Below, piece by piece: positions 26,264 through 38,557 of a DNA stretch of 64,000 bases. The stretch comes from Bacteroides intestinalis (GTDB lineage Bacteria; Bacteroidota; Bacteroidia; Bacteroidales; Bacteroidaceae). The stretch lies in NCBI RefSeq assembly GCF_003464595.1, contig NZ_QRZF01000003.1, forward strand, positions 434,001 through 498,000, read 5' to 3'. The notes under the pieces are model-generated. The model searched no databases. It had not been told where the DNA came from and worked only from the letters and a program-made list of their open reading frames with translations. Every line of letters begins with the position of its first letter. Positions within the stretch are counted from its first letter, which is position 1. The translations under genes and the position numbers were made by a program.

Positions 26264-27355
26264 CTATCTTTTTAGGGAAATAATGTTCGAGACAGTTTGT
26301 GAAATGACAGGACTTCCATAAAATGACGAGAAGCCATCTTCTTTTTGTGAACTTCCCTGTACATGGGCTATAAAGAATCCGTATACCCGGTCTTGTTTAT
26401 TGATCCATGGATAGGCGCCGGCCCAACCCGGTGAACTGATCTGATAGGCTTCTCCTGTTGCTTCATCAATAAGTTCCCGCCATTCTCCCAAACCATATAT
26501 GCCAGTATGATATTTTTTCAGCGCACGTTCCACGTATTCACCCGGGTGAACTTCCGCATTTCCCACCTGGTCTGCCTGCATTTCATGTATGGTTTCGGGT
26601 TTCAGTATTTGCTTTTCTTTAAATACGCCATTGTGGTAGATCATATCAAGAAAACGCATGTAGTCGTGCAAAGTGGTACAGAGACCTCCACCCAACATGG
26701 GAGCGTGTCCGCCATCTGTATTCACAGGCGTGAAGTGAGAGTTTTTCATCCCTAAAGGTTGGGCTATTAATTCCTGAAATAATTCCTCGAATTCTTTATT
26801 CATAGCTTTTTCTGCCATCCGGCCTGCTATCTGCATGGCAAGTCCGCCATATTCAAAGCGGGTACCATGAGTGAAAACCGTGTCAAGCGGAAGAATCTCC
26901 ATGATTGCTGAATCCAGATGATTGTAATTGTCTACGCGTGGTTCCGGTAGATAAGGGCGGATGCCCGATGTGTGCGAAAGCAGTTGGCGTAAAGTAATTA
27001 TTCCTTTTATGTCGTTTTTAAATTCAGGAATCCATTTCTTTACACTATCATTCCAGTCTAGTTCGGTGCAGTCTACCACTGCCCCGATTACTGCGGCGGC
27101 TATCCATTTTCCGGCAGAGGCTACATAGACTTTTGTGTCAGGGGTAAAATCTTTGTAGTTTTTCTGAAAGATAATGCTATCGTCTCTGACTACACAGATT
27201 GAGGCTCCCGGATAGTATCCCTTATTCATCCATGAGGTGATAATAGAGTCAAGCGGTGTAAAATCATAAGCCGCCTGCCGGTTATCGGCAGGACGGCATG
27301 ATGTGAATGACAGATAAATACCTATGAGAGAAACTATAATAATAATTTGTTTCAT
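26264..27355 (-). CDS. Serine hydrolase lipoprotein, beta-lactamase/class C fold
   Basis: Encodes 363 residues from the ATG at 27355 (MKQIIIIVSLIGIYL) with a lipobox (FTSC, cysteine 20). SAGK at residues 80-83 is the S-x-x-K nucleophile motif of class C beta-lactamase-like esterases and peptidases. FEYGGLAMQIAGRMAEK provides the tyrosine of the second motif, and GGGLCTTLHDYMRFLDMI is conserved in the family. Beta-lactamase-like proteins inside glycan loci are usually esterases; here an acyl-ester removal role is inferred. The gene begins 3 nt after the GH127 stop, so the two are one unit. Confidence 0.82.
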   Translation of the reverse strand: MKQIIIIVSLIGIYLSFTSCRPADNRQAAYDFTPLDSIITSWMNKGYYPGASICVVRDDSIIFQKNYKDFTPDTKVYVASAGKWIAAAVIGAVVDCTELDWNDSVKKWIPEFKNDIKGIITLRQLLSHTSGIRPYLPEPRVDNYNHLDSAIMEILPLDTVFTHGTRFEYGGLAMQIAGRMAEKAMNKEFEELFQELIAQPLGMKNSHFTPVNTDGGHAPMLGGGLCTTLHDYMRFLDMIYHNGVFKEKQILKPETIHEMQADQVGNAEVHPGEYVERALKKYHTGIYGLGEWRELIDEATGEAYQISSPGWAGAYPWINKQDRVYGFFIAHVQGSSQKEDGFSSFYGSPVISQTVSNIISLKR

Positions 27356-27357
27356 TT

Positions 27358-29283
27358 CTATTTTTCTATTAAGTCCCAGTATACTACGTAGCATTGGTGA
27401 TGTAAGTCATACAGTGGCTTTAAAACATTGCCCTGTGATGTTTTAAATATCAGTTCCTCGCCTGTACGCTGTAAACTGTGTCCGGGGTGTTTCTGGTCTA
27501 TTTGTAAGGTGGTATTCAGCTCAGCCGGAATATGATAATTGTAAGTATAGTAATCATTATATAATGCCGGATCAGAGAATGGTGCCGGAGCTTGCATACC
27601 TTCTGTTCCCGATTCGCCGGCCAATACCAGCGGTCCGTATAGCAAAGCTCCCTTTTGTGGATTGTCTGGCGTTGTTTCCAGTTGCAGGCTCATCGGATAA
27701 TTAGCTTCAATGCGATCACCGTCTTTCCATTGGCGGGTTACGGCAATGTATGATCCCGGTTTCTGTTTTACCGATACTTTTTTTCCATTGACGTTTACTT
27801 TCACATTTTTACTCCATGATGGATAGCGCAGATAAATCGTAGTAGTGACAGGTTTGTCCGTTTGGATGGTCAATGCAGTGTTCTCTGCTGCAGGGAAAGC
27901 TGTTTCCTGGCGCAGAGTTATTCCTTTCGCTTTCCAGTTTACTTCTGACGGGATAAAGAGGTTTACGTAGATTCCCTGATCATTGTGATAATAGATAGCT
28001 TCTCCATATTTAGCATGGTTTTCGAAGCCGCTGCCTACACAACACCAGAAGGAATTCTCCTGGGTACTATAAACTTTGTGCGAGCCGGAGAGCAAAGGCA
28101 GGAAATAGGATACCATTCCCGTTTCAGGATCTTGTTGCCCAAGGATATGATTATAGAGTGCACGTTCGTAATAATCGGCAACTTTGGCATCTCCTGTCCA
28201 GCAAAACAGGTGACGACTGAGTTTCAGCATATTGTACGTACAACAAGTCTCACCGGTATATCCGGTCAGATGTTTGGATAATTGTTGTGGATCGAAATAA
28301 TGCTCTTTATCACTGCTGCATCCCGGCGCAAAGGTATGGTGGTCTATCATGGTATGCCAGAAAAAATCAGTCAGTTTCCGACTGTCGTTATCCTGTGTCA
28401 ACTCATAGTTGCGTGCTTCGGCAAGAACTTTTGGAATAAAGGTATTCGTGTGCTTTGTTCCTAAATCATCGCGTTGTTCTTTCAATGGATCGATAACATC
28501 ATTATGATAGAAGAATTCAGCAAGCCATTGATAATGCTCGTCGCCGGTGATGGCATACAGATTATAGAAAGATTCGTTCACACCGCCGAATTCATTCCGT
28601 ATCATTCTTTTCCGGGTGGGTTCATCCAGCGGTTTAAGTTTATTATAAGCCCAGTCGCCCATGCGGGTAACTACTTCCAATGCCTGTTTGTTATCTGTAT
28701 AGAGGTATTGGTCTATCAATCCGGAGAAGAGCTTGTGCAATGTATACCAGGGTGCCCATACACTCGTCCCACGTATATTCCGGTTGATTAATTCTTCCGG
28801 ATATGCACTGAGATACCCGTTTCCCAAAGCTGCCTGTACTTCTGCCAGACCTGTAACAAGACTGTCGCCTTTCAGCTTGAATATTTCACTTCCGGTAGAT
28901 GCGTACATGAGCGCATAAGCTGATAGTAAATGGCCTGTTGTATGTCCGCGCAGTTCGCAGTCCAGTGATTCCCAGCCACCCAGTTTCTTTACGGTCATAT
29001 ATCCACCTTCACGTCCGGCAAATACTCCGGCGTTGTTGCGGAAACTGTGTAGCAAACGATTGGTTGCTATAGAAGTCATCCAAACAGAATCACGCATCAT
29101 ATTGTCGCGGAAGCGGCTTGGTAATAAACGCACGTCTTTTAAGTCGAAACTCTCTACCTGTATCGGTGCTATCGTTACTTTCTTCATTTTTCCGGTATGC
29201 TGTCCGGGATAAACGGATTGAGCGGAAAGACCGGTTGATAGAGCCGCACAGATTGTCATTAGGATTAAACTCTTATTTCTCAT
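27358..29283 (-). CDS. GH127-family beta-L-arabinofuranosidase
   Basis: Encodes 641 residues from the ATG at 29283 (MRNKSLILMTICAAL) with a signal ending at SAQS. It has the DUF1680/GH127 pattern: VRLLPSRFRDNM, GGWESLDCELRGHTTGHLLSA, LHKLFSGLIDQY, GYTGETCCTYNMLKLSRHLF and SFWCCVGSGFENHAKYG. Glutamate 345, cysteine 347 and cysteines 414-415 match the zinc-cysteine active site of the Bifidobacterium GH127 enzyme HypBA1, where the first cysteine of the CC pair is the nucleophile. Known GH127 members release beta-L-arabinofuranose. It is first in a unit with a serine hydrolase, behind regulon element 3. Confidence 0.9.
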   Translation of the reverse strand: MRNKSLILMTICAALSTGLSAQSVYPGQHTGKMKKVTIAPIQVESFDLKDVRLLPSRFRDNMMRDSVWMTSIATNRLLHSFRNNAGVFAGREGGYMTVKKLGGWESLDCELRGHTTGHLLSAYALMYASTGSEIFKLKGDSLVTGLAEVQAALGNGYLSAYPEELINRNIRGTSVWAPWYTLHKLFSGLIDQYLYTDNKQALEVVTRMGDWAYNKLKPLDEPTRKRMIRNEFGGVNESFYNLYAITGDEHYQWLAEFFYHNDVIDPLKEQRDDLGTKHTNTFIPKVLAEARNYELTQDNDSRKLTDFFWHTMIDHHTFAPGCSSDKEHYFDPQQLSKHLTGYTGETCCTYNMLKLSRHLFCWTGDAKVADYYERALYNHILGQQDPETGMVSYFLPLLSGSHKVYSTQENSFWCCVGSGFENHAKYGEAIYYHNDQGIYVNLFIPSEVNWKAKGITLRQETAFPAAENTALTIQTDKPVTTTIYLRYPSWSKNVKVNVNGKKVSVKQKPGSYIAVTRQWKDGDRIEANYPMSLQLETTPDNPQKGALLYGPLVLAGESGTEGMQAPAPFSDPALYNDYYTYNYHIPAELNTTLQIDQKHPGHSLQRTGEELIFKTSQGNVLKPLYDLHHQCYVVYWDLIEK

Positions 29284-29300
29284 AACTTCTTTCTTTATAT

Positions 29301-29328
29301 ATACGAAGGGGAGGGATGTATTACTCAA
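29301..29328 (-). promoter_or_regulatory. Regulon element 3 (TGAGTA-N16-CGTATA)
   Basis: Minus strand TTGAGTA, 16 nt, CGTATATATA, ending only 17 nt before the GH127 start codon. This leaves no room for a separate promoter downstream and argues that the element is itself the core promoter. Confidence 0.75.
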
Positions 29329-29468
29329 AACTCGTTGGAAGAATTAATTCATAGTCCGTCCGAAAGGAATTAAATAATCATTGGTTTGTGAGTTTTGTTG
29401 TGTTTTATTGATATTAAATGGCTGTTTTATAAACGACTGATTATCAGATGTCTTATAGTAGCGGTATC

Positions 29469-29556
29469 TCAGTATACGATTGAGGTAGGCTAAGTATAGG
29501 ACTGAGGTACCCTAAGTATAGGACTGAGATACCCTAAGTATACGACTGAGCTTATA
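29469..29556. repeat. Four 22-bp tandem repeats
   Basis: Units at 29469-29490, 29491-29512, 29513-29534 and 29535-29556, each of the type TAAGTATAGGACTGAG plus 6 nt (GTACCC, ATACCC). The second and third units differ by one base; the first and last diverge more. They lie in the 473-nt gap between the GH127 unit and the double hydrolase gene. Function unknown. Confidence 0.8.
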
Positions 29557-29741
29557 GATGTTTCCTTTTGTAAATATTTGCCATCTATACATGGCGATAT
29601 TTGTTGGTTAGATTAAAAGTTCATTGCTTGATATACCCATTCGTAATGTAGATGAGATACTGCAGAAAATCTCTTTTACTGTACTCAAGGTTCAAACGGA
29701 CAAACTTATAAAACAAACGTTCTATATTTTATAGCTTTTAT

Positions 29742-29785
29742 CTGCATTGCGTGAATTTATTGTTTCAGAAATTCACGCAATGCAG
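29742..29785. terminator. Perfect 17-bp hairpin overlapping a stop codon
   Basis: CTGCATTGCGTGAATTT (29742-29758) pairs fully with AAATTCACGCAATGCAG (29769-29785). The right arm is inside the last codons of the double hydrolase gene and its stop codon lies next to the left arm. It is placed as a terminator but is not followed by a U-tract on the minus strand. Confidence 0.6.
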
Positions 29786-32198
29786 CATTAAATGCTTCAG
29801 GTTGTTCCATGTTCAGTATGTGCCCACAGTCTTCTAATATTTTCAATTTCCCATTTGGCAGATATTTTAGAATTTCAGGTTGATTGGAATAGCGGTTGTT
29901 GGGTGATTGGCCTTCTACAATTAGAGTCGGCACTGTCGGATGATTCTTCTTTATTACTTCATAAGCATCCAGTCCTGCAACTACCCGTACTTCTTTGTGT
30001 AATGGCTGCCAAGCATCCCAATCATCAATCATTTCCCATAAAGGCTGACGCATTCTTTCTTTCCGGGTGCCTCCCGAACTCATCAGTCCTTCAAACCATT
30101 CACGTTTCATGACGTCGACTCCTTTCACTTTTAGGGCCGCAATTTCTTGGTCCCGTTTCTGAGCTTCTTCTTTGGTCATAGGTTGGCTCGGCCCTTTTGA
30201 CTTACGTATATTTCCACTGGCAAGGAAAGCTGATGCCATGCGTTCGGGAAACCAGCCTAACATATCGGCACCAATGAAACCGCCTAACGACAAGCCAACT
30301 ATGTGTGCTTTCCGGATATGGAGAGAATCCATCAGTGTCACTAAGTCTTGCACATGGGTAAACTGATAATCTTCGGTCTGGGAGGAAGAAGCACCATATC
30401 CTCGTAAGTCGTAACGAATCACACGGTATTCTTTGGCAAATTCAGCGAATTGTTCATCCCACATTCTGTGATCCAGTGAATGACCATGTACAAAAATTAC
30501 AGGCTCTCCGCTTCCAGCTTCCTCATAATAGAGTGAACCATTACCGACATCAATGCGACCAGATTTGAATTCAGCCATCCCGCCCGATTTCAAGATGTAG
30601 AAACTACGTTCCACCGGTTCAGCCGTCTGTACTTTGCCTGCAATGCCATATTGCCAGGCAACTACCGTTACTTTTACCGGGTATTTACTGCTGGGTGGGA
30701 TAGGAGTGAATACAATTTGATCTCCTTCTATTTCAGCCGGACCTTCTTTGATGTAGTAAGAGACGGGCAGTCCGCAATCACTCGTGGCTTTTAAAGATAA
30801 AGAACCGCTTCCCGCTTTCACATCGGGCAATCCTGGAAATAATATATATTGCTTTTGTCCTTCCGTATTCCGGTAAGGGATGCGGATACTGACCTCCTGA
30901 ACAGCACTTTTATACTTCCGGTCTCCTGCTTGGCTTGCCAACAGGCATATATCACTGGTACGACGCGGATTATTCATGCCCATTCGATAGAAAGATACCA
31001 TAAATGTGGTGTCATTTACTTTTTTCACAGGTCCGCAGATACGACTGATTATCGGTGTTGCATCTGCATGTTCATCAGATAGTTGGGTTCTCAGGGAATC
31101 CGTACATACGGCTTTCAGGTGGAAAGTGATTCCATCGGCTTCCGGATTGAAGCGGGGCTGTACACGTACATGCTGCTTCTTGTCGTATGTCAGTAAGTTG
31201 CCGTTTTGCTCAAAACCCAGATACTGTTGTTGCTTTCCGCGGCTTTGCGTATATCGTGCTTCAGTCGCTTCCGCTATTTCACGGTCAAAATACCAGAAAG
31301 CATCATGAGGATCACCTTTATATTGTGAATAGGGGGCGGCTTTGACTCGCTTCTTCTGATCGGGATGCCAGCGTTCTGCCAGCCAGCCTTTGGCTGGGTT
31401 TACCGGATTCAGTTTTACTTTACCGTCTTTCGTTACTTCATCCGTCAGTCGTTGATTGATAGCTTTTTCCAGAAATAGAGCAATGTATGCGGTTGTTTCA
31501 TCTGCCACATCGAAATGTCCCCGTCCTGCGTCACACAGAAATGAGATGCAACTTTCAGGATACATCATGCGGAAGGCCAGTGCCGGATTTACCCGGGCTT
31601 CCCACCATTCATATTCTCCTTCAATCATCAGTCCGGGAATTCCATCTATATTACGGGTACGTCCCCATTCCAGGTTCTCACGCCCGTAGCCGGTAAGATT
31701 CGTACGCGGAGCATCGCCGTGCAGGGAAATGATAGCCAAAGTGCGTTCCGGATTCCATGCTGCAAAGTTCCAGGGATAGGTAGCCATAGCCGAATGGCCT
31801 ATGGGAACGATGGGGACATTTTTCAGTTCGCTATATCCGCTGACGTCTGCCAGGTCGACCATCATTTTCTCAAATATCTGTTGTGTGCCTTTCGATACAT
31901 CCCATTGCTGATCGATGCCGGGTGTTATCCATACAAAGCCGATTCCCAGCTTCTGCATCTTTTCGCGGAAAAGGGGATTATCAAAAAGAGTTTCTTCGCT
32001 CATATTGTGTTGTCCTACAATAATTGCTTTTATCTGCATACAGTCAGCGGGTATCCACAAGAAAGCCGTAGGATTCCGGTTCGTTTCATTGGAGACGAAT
32101 CCGTCAAGGGTCACAGACCATTGCCATTCCCCTGCCCGCAAACAGGGAGAGAAGAGCAGCAAGAGGATGATTGGAAAAAGCAGTCTATATCTATTCAT
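29757..32198 (-). CDS. Secreted protein with two alpha/beta-hydrolase domains (probable dual esterase)
   Basis: Encodes 813 residues with a signal peptide (CLRAGEW). The N-terminal hydrolase-like domain (about 25-250) has IPIGHSAMA-type elbow VPIGHSAMAT with serine 136, and a late GRGHFD histidine; it resembles Bacteroides glycan-associated esterases. The middle (about 330-555) is beta-rich, including TATSDCGLPVSYYIKEGPAEI-like Ig repeats. The C-terminal domain (about 560-813) is a classical alpha/beta hydrolase: VIFVHGHSLDHRMW, GLSLGG elbow with serine 637, and CGHI histidine 793. Both sites look complete. Removal of two kinds of ester from one glycan is inferred. It is a single-gene unit behind regulon element 4. 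Confidence 0.8.
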   Translation of the reverse strand: MNRYRLLFPIILLLLFSPCLRAGEWQWSVTLDGFVSNETNRNPTAFLWIPADCMQIKAIIVGQHNMSEETLFDNPLFREKMQKLGIGFVWITPGIDQQWDVSKGTQQIFEKMMVDLADVSGYSELKNVPIVPIGHSAMATYPWNFAAWNPERTLAIISLHGDAPRTNLTGYGRENLEWGRTRNIDGIPGLMIEGEYEWWEARVNPALAFRMMYPESCISFLCDAGRGHFDVADETTAYIALFLEKAINQRLTDEVTKDGKVKLNPVNPAKGWLAERWHPDQKKRVKAAPYSQYKGDPHDAFWYFDREIAEATEARYTQSRGKQQQYLGFEQNGNLLTYDKKQHVRVQPRFNPEADGITFHLKAVCTDSLRTQLSDEHADATPIISRICGPVKKVNDTTFMVSFYRMGMNNPRRTSDICLLASQAGDRKYKSAVQEVSIRIPYRNTEGQKQYILFPGLPDVKAGSGSLSLKATSDCGLPVSYYIKEGPAEIEGDQIVFTPIPPSSKYPVKVTVVAWQYGIAGKVQTAEPVERSFYILKSGGMAEFKSGRIDVGNGSLYYEEAGSGEPVIFVHGHSLDHRMWDEQFAEFAKEYRVIRYDLRGYGASSSQTEDYQFTHVQDLVTLMDSLHIRKAHIVGLSLGGFIGADMLGWFPERMASAFLASGNIRKSKGPSQPMTKEEAQKRDQEIAALKVKGVDVMKREWFEGLMSSGGTRKERMRQPLWEMIDDWDAWQPLHKEVRVVAGLDAYEVIKKNHPTVPTLIVEGQSPNNRYSNQPEILKYLPNGKLKILEDCGHILNMEQPEAFNAALREFLKQ

Positions 32199-32222
32199 GT
32201 TTTTTTGTTTTTTACAGTATTA

Positions 32223-32250
32223 ATACGAACGAGGAATAAGCTTCACTCAA
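32223..32250 (-). promoter_or_regulatory. Regulon element 4 (TGAGTG-N16-CGTATT)
   Basis: Minus strand TTGAGTG, 16 nt, CGTATTAATA, ending 24 nt before the start codon of the dual hydrolase. Confidence 0.75.
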
Positions 32251-32271
32251 AAATAAGGGATTTAAAACAAT

Positions 32272-32335
32272 GATTCCACAAATCTTATAAGATTTATGGA
32301 ATTGAATCCATAAAAATCAAAAGATTTGTGGAATC
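32272..32335. terminator. Compound hairpin, probable terminator of the beta-helix/TlpA unit
   Basis: Outer arms GATTCCACAAATCTT and AAGATTTGTGGAATC are fully complementary (15 bp). A second stem forms inside (GATTTATGGA / TCCATAAAAATC). It lies between the stop at 32386 and regulon element 4. Confidence 0.6.
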
Positions 32336-32385
32336 AGCCTGTTTTTGTTATATTTCGGTGAGCCTTAGTATTCGTTAATAATCTT

Positions 32386-33828
32386 TTATTTAGAGGCTTC
32401 TTTCAGTTGTTCCGTCAACTTATCCATATCTTCCGGGCTGGCTGCCGATGGGAATTGTAGTTCTCCTTCTTTATTGACAATGGCATAATGCGGGATTGAC
32501 AACATACCGTTCCGCCCGAACTTCTCATAAATTTCCATTTTGAAAGCCTCGTTGATGATGACATGCTCTCCTTTTAAGTTATAGTGCCCTGTCATTTTTT
32601 TCCAGAGTTCAGCTTTCTGGGGAGTATCGATGGAAACATACAATAACACGATATCATTTTCAGCAGCATATTTCTGCAAAGGTTTGAGGTGTGCAAACGA
32701 TGCACGACAAGGACCGCACCAGGTAGCCCATACATCGATAAAGATCACTTTACCCGGGTATAAGTCAGTAATTTCCTTAAAGGTGCGTACACTGTCTGTA
32801 TTCAATATATGAATATCTTTCGGAAGTTCGGCTTCATTGAACGCTTTGTTCCTTTGTATCGCTGTTTCTAATTTCGGCATTAGCACGCTTTTAGGATATA
32901 ATGTCTTGAATTCCTCATACAATGCAGGAATACCAGTTGCAAAATACTCACGGCTTTCATCTTCCAGAATGAGAAGTCCCATTGCAGCCTCCTGTACCCG
33001 GCCTTGCAGATTTGTTTTATACCAATCGAATAACAGTTGATTGCGTTCATTGTCATCATTCGTGCGCCTTTCATGTTGCATGAAAATATCTATGCCTGCC
33101 ATATTCGATACGACATCTGCAAATGCAGGAGAGAATACGCTTTCAGCCTGACCGACGTTTGCAAAATCCAACATCTGGGCGTAAGCGTCGTCCCATTCCT
33201 TCTTGAGCGTTTCGGAACCTCTCCGGTAGTTACCGAAATACTGATTCATATATGCCATCAAAGCCTGTATACGTATATCTTGTATGGCTCTCTGTCTGAG
33301 CTGATCGTCCACTTCTGCCACTTCGTTTTCTAATGTAGTAGCGTAGTCTGTCAGCTTTTGATATACGGATGAGGCAACCGTGTCCTTGCCGACGTTAAAG
33401 ATATCTCCCCGGCGTGCACGTAGATTAAATACGTTTTCATTCAGATCAGCCAGTTTCTTGAGTATTTCATTTTCTTTCGTCAAGCCGTCAACCGGGTTTA
33501 GTTCATTGGATTTGGAAGCATCGATATCGAGCGTCTGTTTTCCCGGAGCAAGATAGATACTACCTAAGTTTCGCTCACCATATAGAAAAAGAGTCAGCTT
33601 TTCGTTCCCGTTTACAGGTAAGGTAATCTGATACGTACTGTCGGCATTTAAACGTAAAGTATCAATCTTGTTCGGTAAGTAAATGCCATCTGTAGTGATA
33701 TTATATACAATGGGAGCGCCGGATGTATTCGTTACTTTGCCTTCTAAAGTAATATTCTTCTGGGTACATCCGCTCAGGAGCATAGTGGTTGTTATGCCGC
33801 CAAGGCATAAAGATTTGATGAATTCCAT
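32386..33828 (-). CDS. TlpA-like thioredoxin-fold lipoprotein with DUF4369-like N-terminus
   Basis: Encodes 480 residues with a lipobox (LLSGC, cysteine 21). Residues about 28-110 match a DUF4369-like sandwich (ITLEGKVTNTSGAPIVY, IYLAPGKQTLDID), followed by a helical region. The C-terminal third is an AhpC/TlpA thioredoxin domain with DVWATWCGPCRASF; CGPC is at 371-374, and LSIPHYAIVNKEGEL holds the cis-proline. These proteins are periplasmic thiol-disulfide reductases. It follows the beta-helix gene by 93 nt and has no regulon element of its own, so it is probably in that unit. Its job in glycan use is unclear. Confidence 0.85.
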   Translation of the reverse strand: MEFIKSLCLGGITTTMLLSGCTQKNITLEGKVTNTSGAPIVYNITTDGIYLPNKIDTLRLNADSTYQITLPVNGNEKLTLFLYGERNLGSIYLAPGKQTLDIDASKSNELNPVDGLTKENEILKKLADLNENVFNLRARRGDIFNVGKDTVASSVYQKLTDYATTLENEVAEVDDQLRQRAIQDIRIQALMAYMNQYFGNYRRGSETLKKEWDDAYAQMLDFANVGQAESVFSPAFADVVSNMAGIDIFMQHERRTNDDNERNQLLFDWYKTNLQGRVQEAAMGLLILEDESREYFATGIPALYEEFKTLYPKSVLMPKLETAIQRNKAFNEAELPKDIHILNTDSVRTFKEITDLYPGKVIFIDVWATWCGPCRASFAHLKPLQKYAAENDIVLLYVSIDTPQKAELWKKMTGHYNLKGEHVIINEAFKMEIYEKFGRNGMLSIPHYAIVNKEGELQFPSAASPEDMDKLTEQLKEASK

Positions 33829-33921
33829 TATTTGTTTTTCATTTGGTTTATAATCTGAGACGCTAAAATAGTGATAAGGTTACATCGGGACAATTATTTT
33901 CTGTTATTTCTCCGTGATTGT

Positions 33922-35307
33922 TCATTTTATCTTAATCCCTTTTATAAAATCATTGGTTACTATTCCTTTCAAGTCCTTCATCCGTTCTCCATTGATTACT
34001 ACATTTTCAAACGTCACGTTTTGCACGGTTCGTTCTTTGTCCAGTCCTTGAATCAACGATGGATTTTCTCCTATGCCTGTATATGTAATATTTCTGAAAG
34101 TAATGCCTTCAATGCCGCTTCCCGGCTGTTTATCATATTTCTCGTTGAAACGTACTTTTACATAAAACAGTCGTCCTTCCTGAATATTCTCTACCCGGAT
34201 ATCTTCGAAGAGAATATTACGAACCTGATTCTTATCACCACAATCTACTGTCATGCAACCTTGATAAATCGGGTCATCCTCGTCATGTTCCAGGATGTCG
34301 ATGTTACGGAAAGTCAGATTCTCTATCACTTCTCCTGTCGGTGAGTCCGGATCGCCATGACCGCCTACATTGATGGGATGTGCCACATCTGCCCAAAGAA
34401 TAGAATTTTGCACGGTAATATCAGATGAACCTCCCCACCAGTTCCAGCGGTGATTGTACAAAGCAATGCAATCGTCCGAATTGCGCATAAAGACATTGTC
34501 GATAAGTACCTGACGGCAGCACATCATATCTATACCGTCACTCCATCCTTTACAACTGAAGGACTTCAGATTTTTAATCGTAATTCCTGTGGAACCACCT
34601 CCAAATACGGTATAATGGTCCGGATTCACTACTGTAATGCCATCTATCCATATATTTTTGGAATCAGTGATTTCAATGCCCCGTACAGCGTGGTCTATGA
34701 TTCCCCGTCCGATGATGCGGACATTCTCGGCTTTGTCTACCACGAGTTTTGCCTTGACCACAGCTCCGGGGGCCAGATATACGGTTGTATTACTTGGTAT
34801 CCTTATCTGATTGTTGGGTAAGTCTTTGGGGCGGTGTGTGCCCGGACCGAAATACATTACTCCTTTAGTTTCTTTTTCATATTTTTCAGTCTCCATCGGG
34901 TTGGCAAAAAGATGCAGGTTGTGCAGTCGGTCACCATTAAACTCAATGGATAGATATTGTGGCTTTTCCAGAGTGAAAAGAATGGCGTTTTGTATCTGCT
35001 TGTATTCAATACCTTTACTCAAAGGGCGTATGGCTACTTCGCGCACAGTGCCATTGTTCTTCTTCACCATTACTTCTACGGGACTTCCCATATCAAATTG
35101 CACCATGGAAGCATCCTGCACTTTGTCCATATCTACCTGTACGTTGTATTCGAACAAATCTTTCCATTCGCCGCCGGGGATGCGTACGCGTACGGTATAG
35201 TCATCATTGTGCGGCATCCCGGTACTCAGTGTACCGGGATAAGTCACTAGTTGTGCCTGTATGGACAAGCAGAAGAAGGCTGATAAGATAGTTGTAATAA
35301 ATTTCAT
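33922..35307 (-). CDS. GH28-like right-handed beta-helix glycosidase
   Basis: Encodes 461 residues with a signal (LSIQAQ). Residues about 20-130 form an N-terminal beta-sandwich-like domain, followed by a parallel beta-helix from about 150: GWSDGIDMMCCRQV, MRNSDDCIALY, ADVAHPINVGGHGDP. The paired aspartates in NSDDC and the GGHG motif parallel the catalytic D-D and G-H-G of GH28 polygalacturonases, so cleavage of galacturonic-acid or related bonds is likely. An N-terminal sandwich before the helix is also the GH49 arrangement. A paralogue lies at 57960-59390. It heads a unit with the TlpA-like gene behind regulon element 5. Confidence 0.78.
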   Translation of the reverse strand: MKFITTILSAFFCLSIQAQLVTYPGTLSTGMPHNDDYTVRVRIPGGEWKDLFEYNVQVDMDKVQDASMVQFDMGSPVEVMVKKNNGTVREVAIRPLSKGIEYKQIQNAILFTLEKPQYLSIEFNGDRLHNLHLFANPMETEKYEKETKGVMYFGPGTHRPKDLPNNQIRIPSNTTVYLAPGAVVKAKLVVDKAENVRIIGRGIIDHAVRGIEITDSKNIWIDGITVVNPDHYTVFGGGSTGITIKNLKSFSCKGWSDGIDMMCCRQVLIDNVFMRNSDDCIALYNHRWNWWGGSSDITVQNSILWADVAHPINVGGHGDPDSPTGEVIENLTFRNIDILEHDEDDPIYQGCMTVDCGDKNQVRNILFEDIRVENIQEGRLFYVKVRFNEKYDKQPGSGIEGITFRNITYTGIGENPSLIQGLDKERTVQNVTFENVVINGERMKDLKGIVTNDFIKGIKIK

Positions 35308-35351
35308 TGTATAATCGTTTTTTGAATAATTTTCTTCATATCTTGATTAAG

Positions 35352-35379
35352 ATACGAATTAAGGTAAAATATTACTCAA
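35352..35379 (-). promoter_or_regulatory. Regulon element 5 (TGAGTA-N16-CGTATC)
   Basis: Minus strand TTGAGTA, 16 nt, CGTATCTTAA, ending 44 nt before the start codon of the beta-helix gene. Confidence 0.75.
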
Positions 35380-35399
35380 TATATAGAAATTCATCATTT

Positions 35400-38528
<3,129 letters not shown>

Positions 38529-38557
38529 TCAGTATATATTAATAAATGGTTTACTTT

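Noticed and set aside
29469..29556. A small CRISPR array
   Set aside because: The 22-bp units are head to tail with no spacers, and no cas genes are near.
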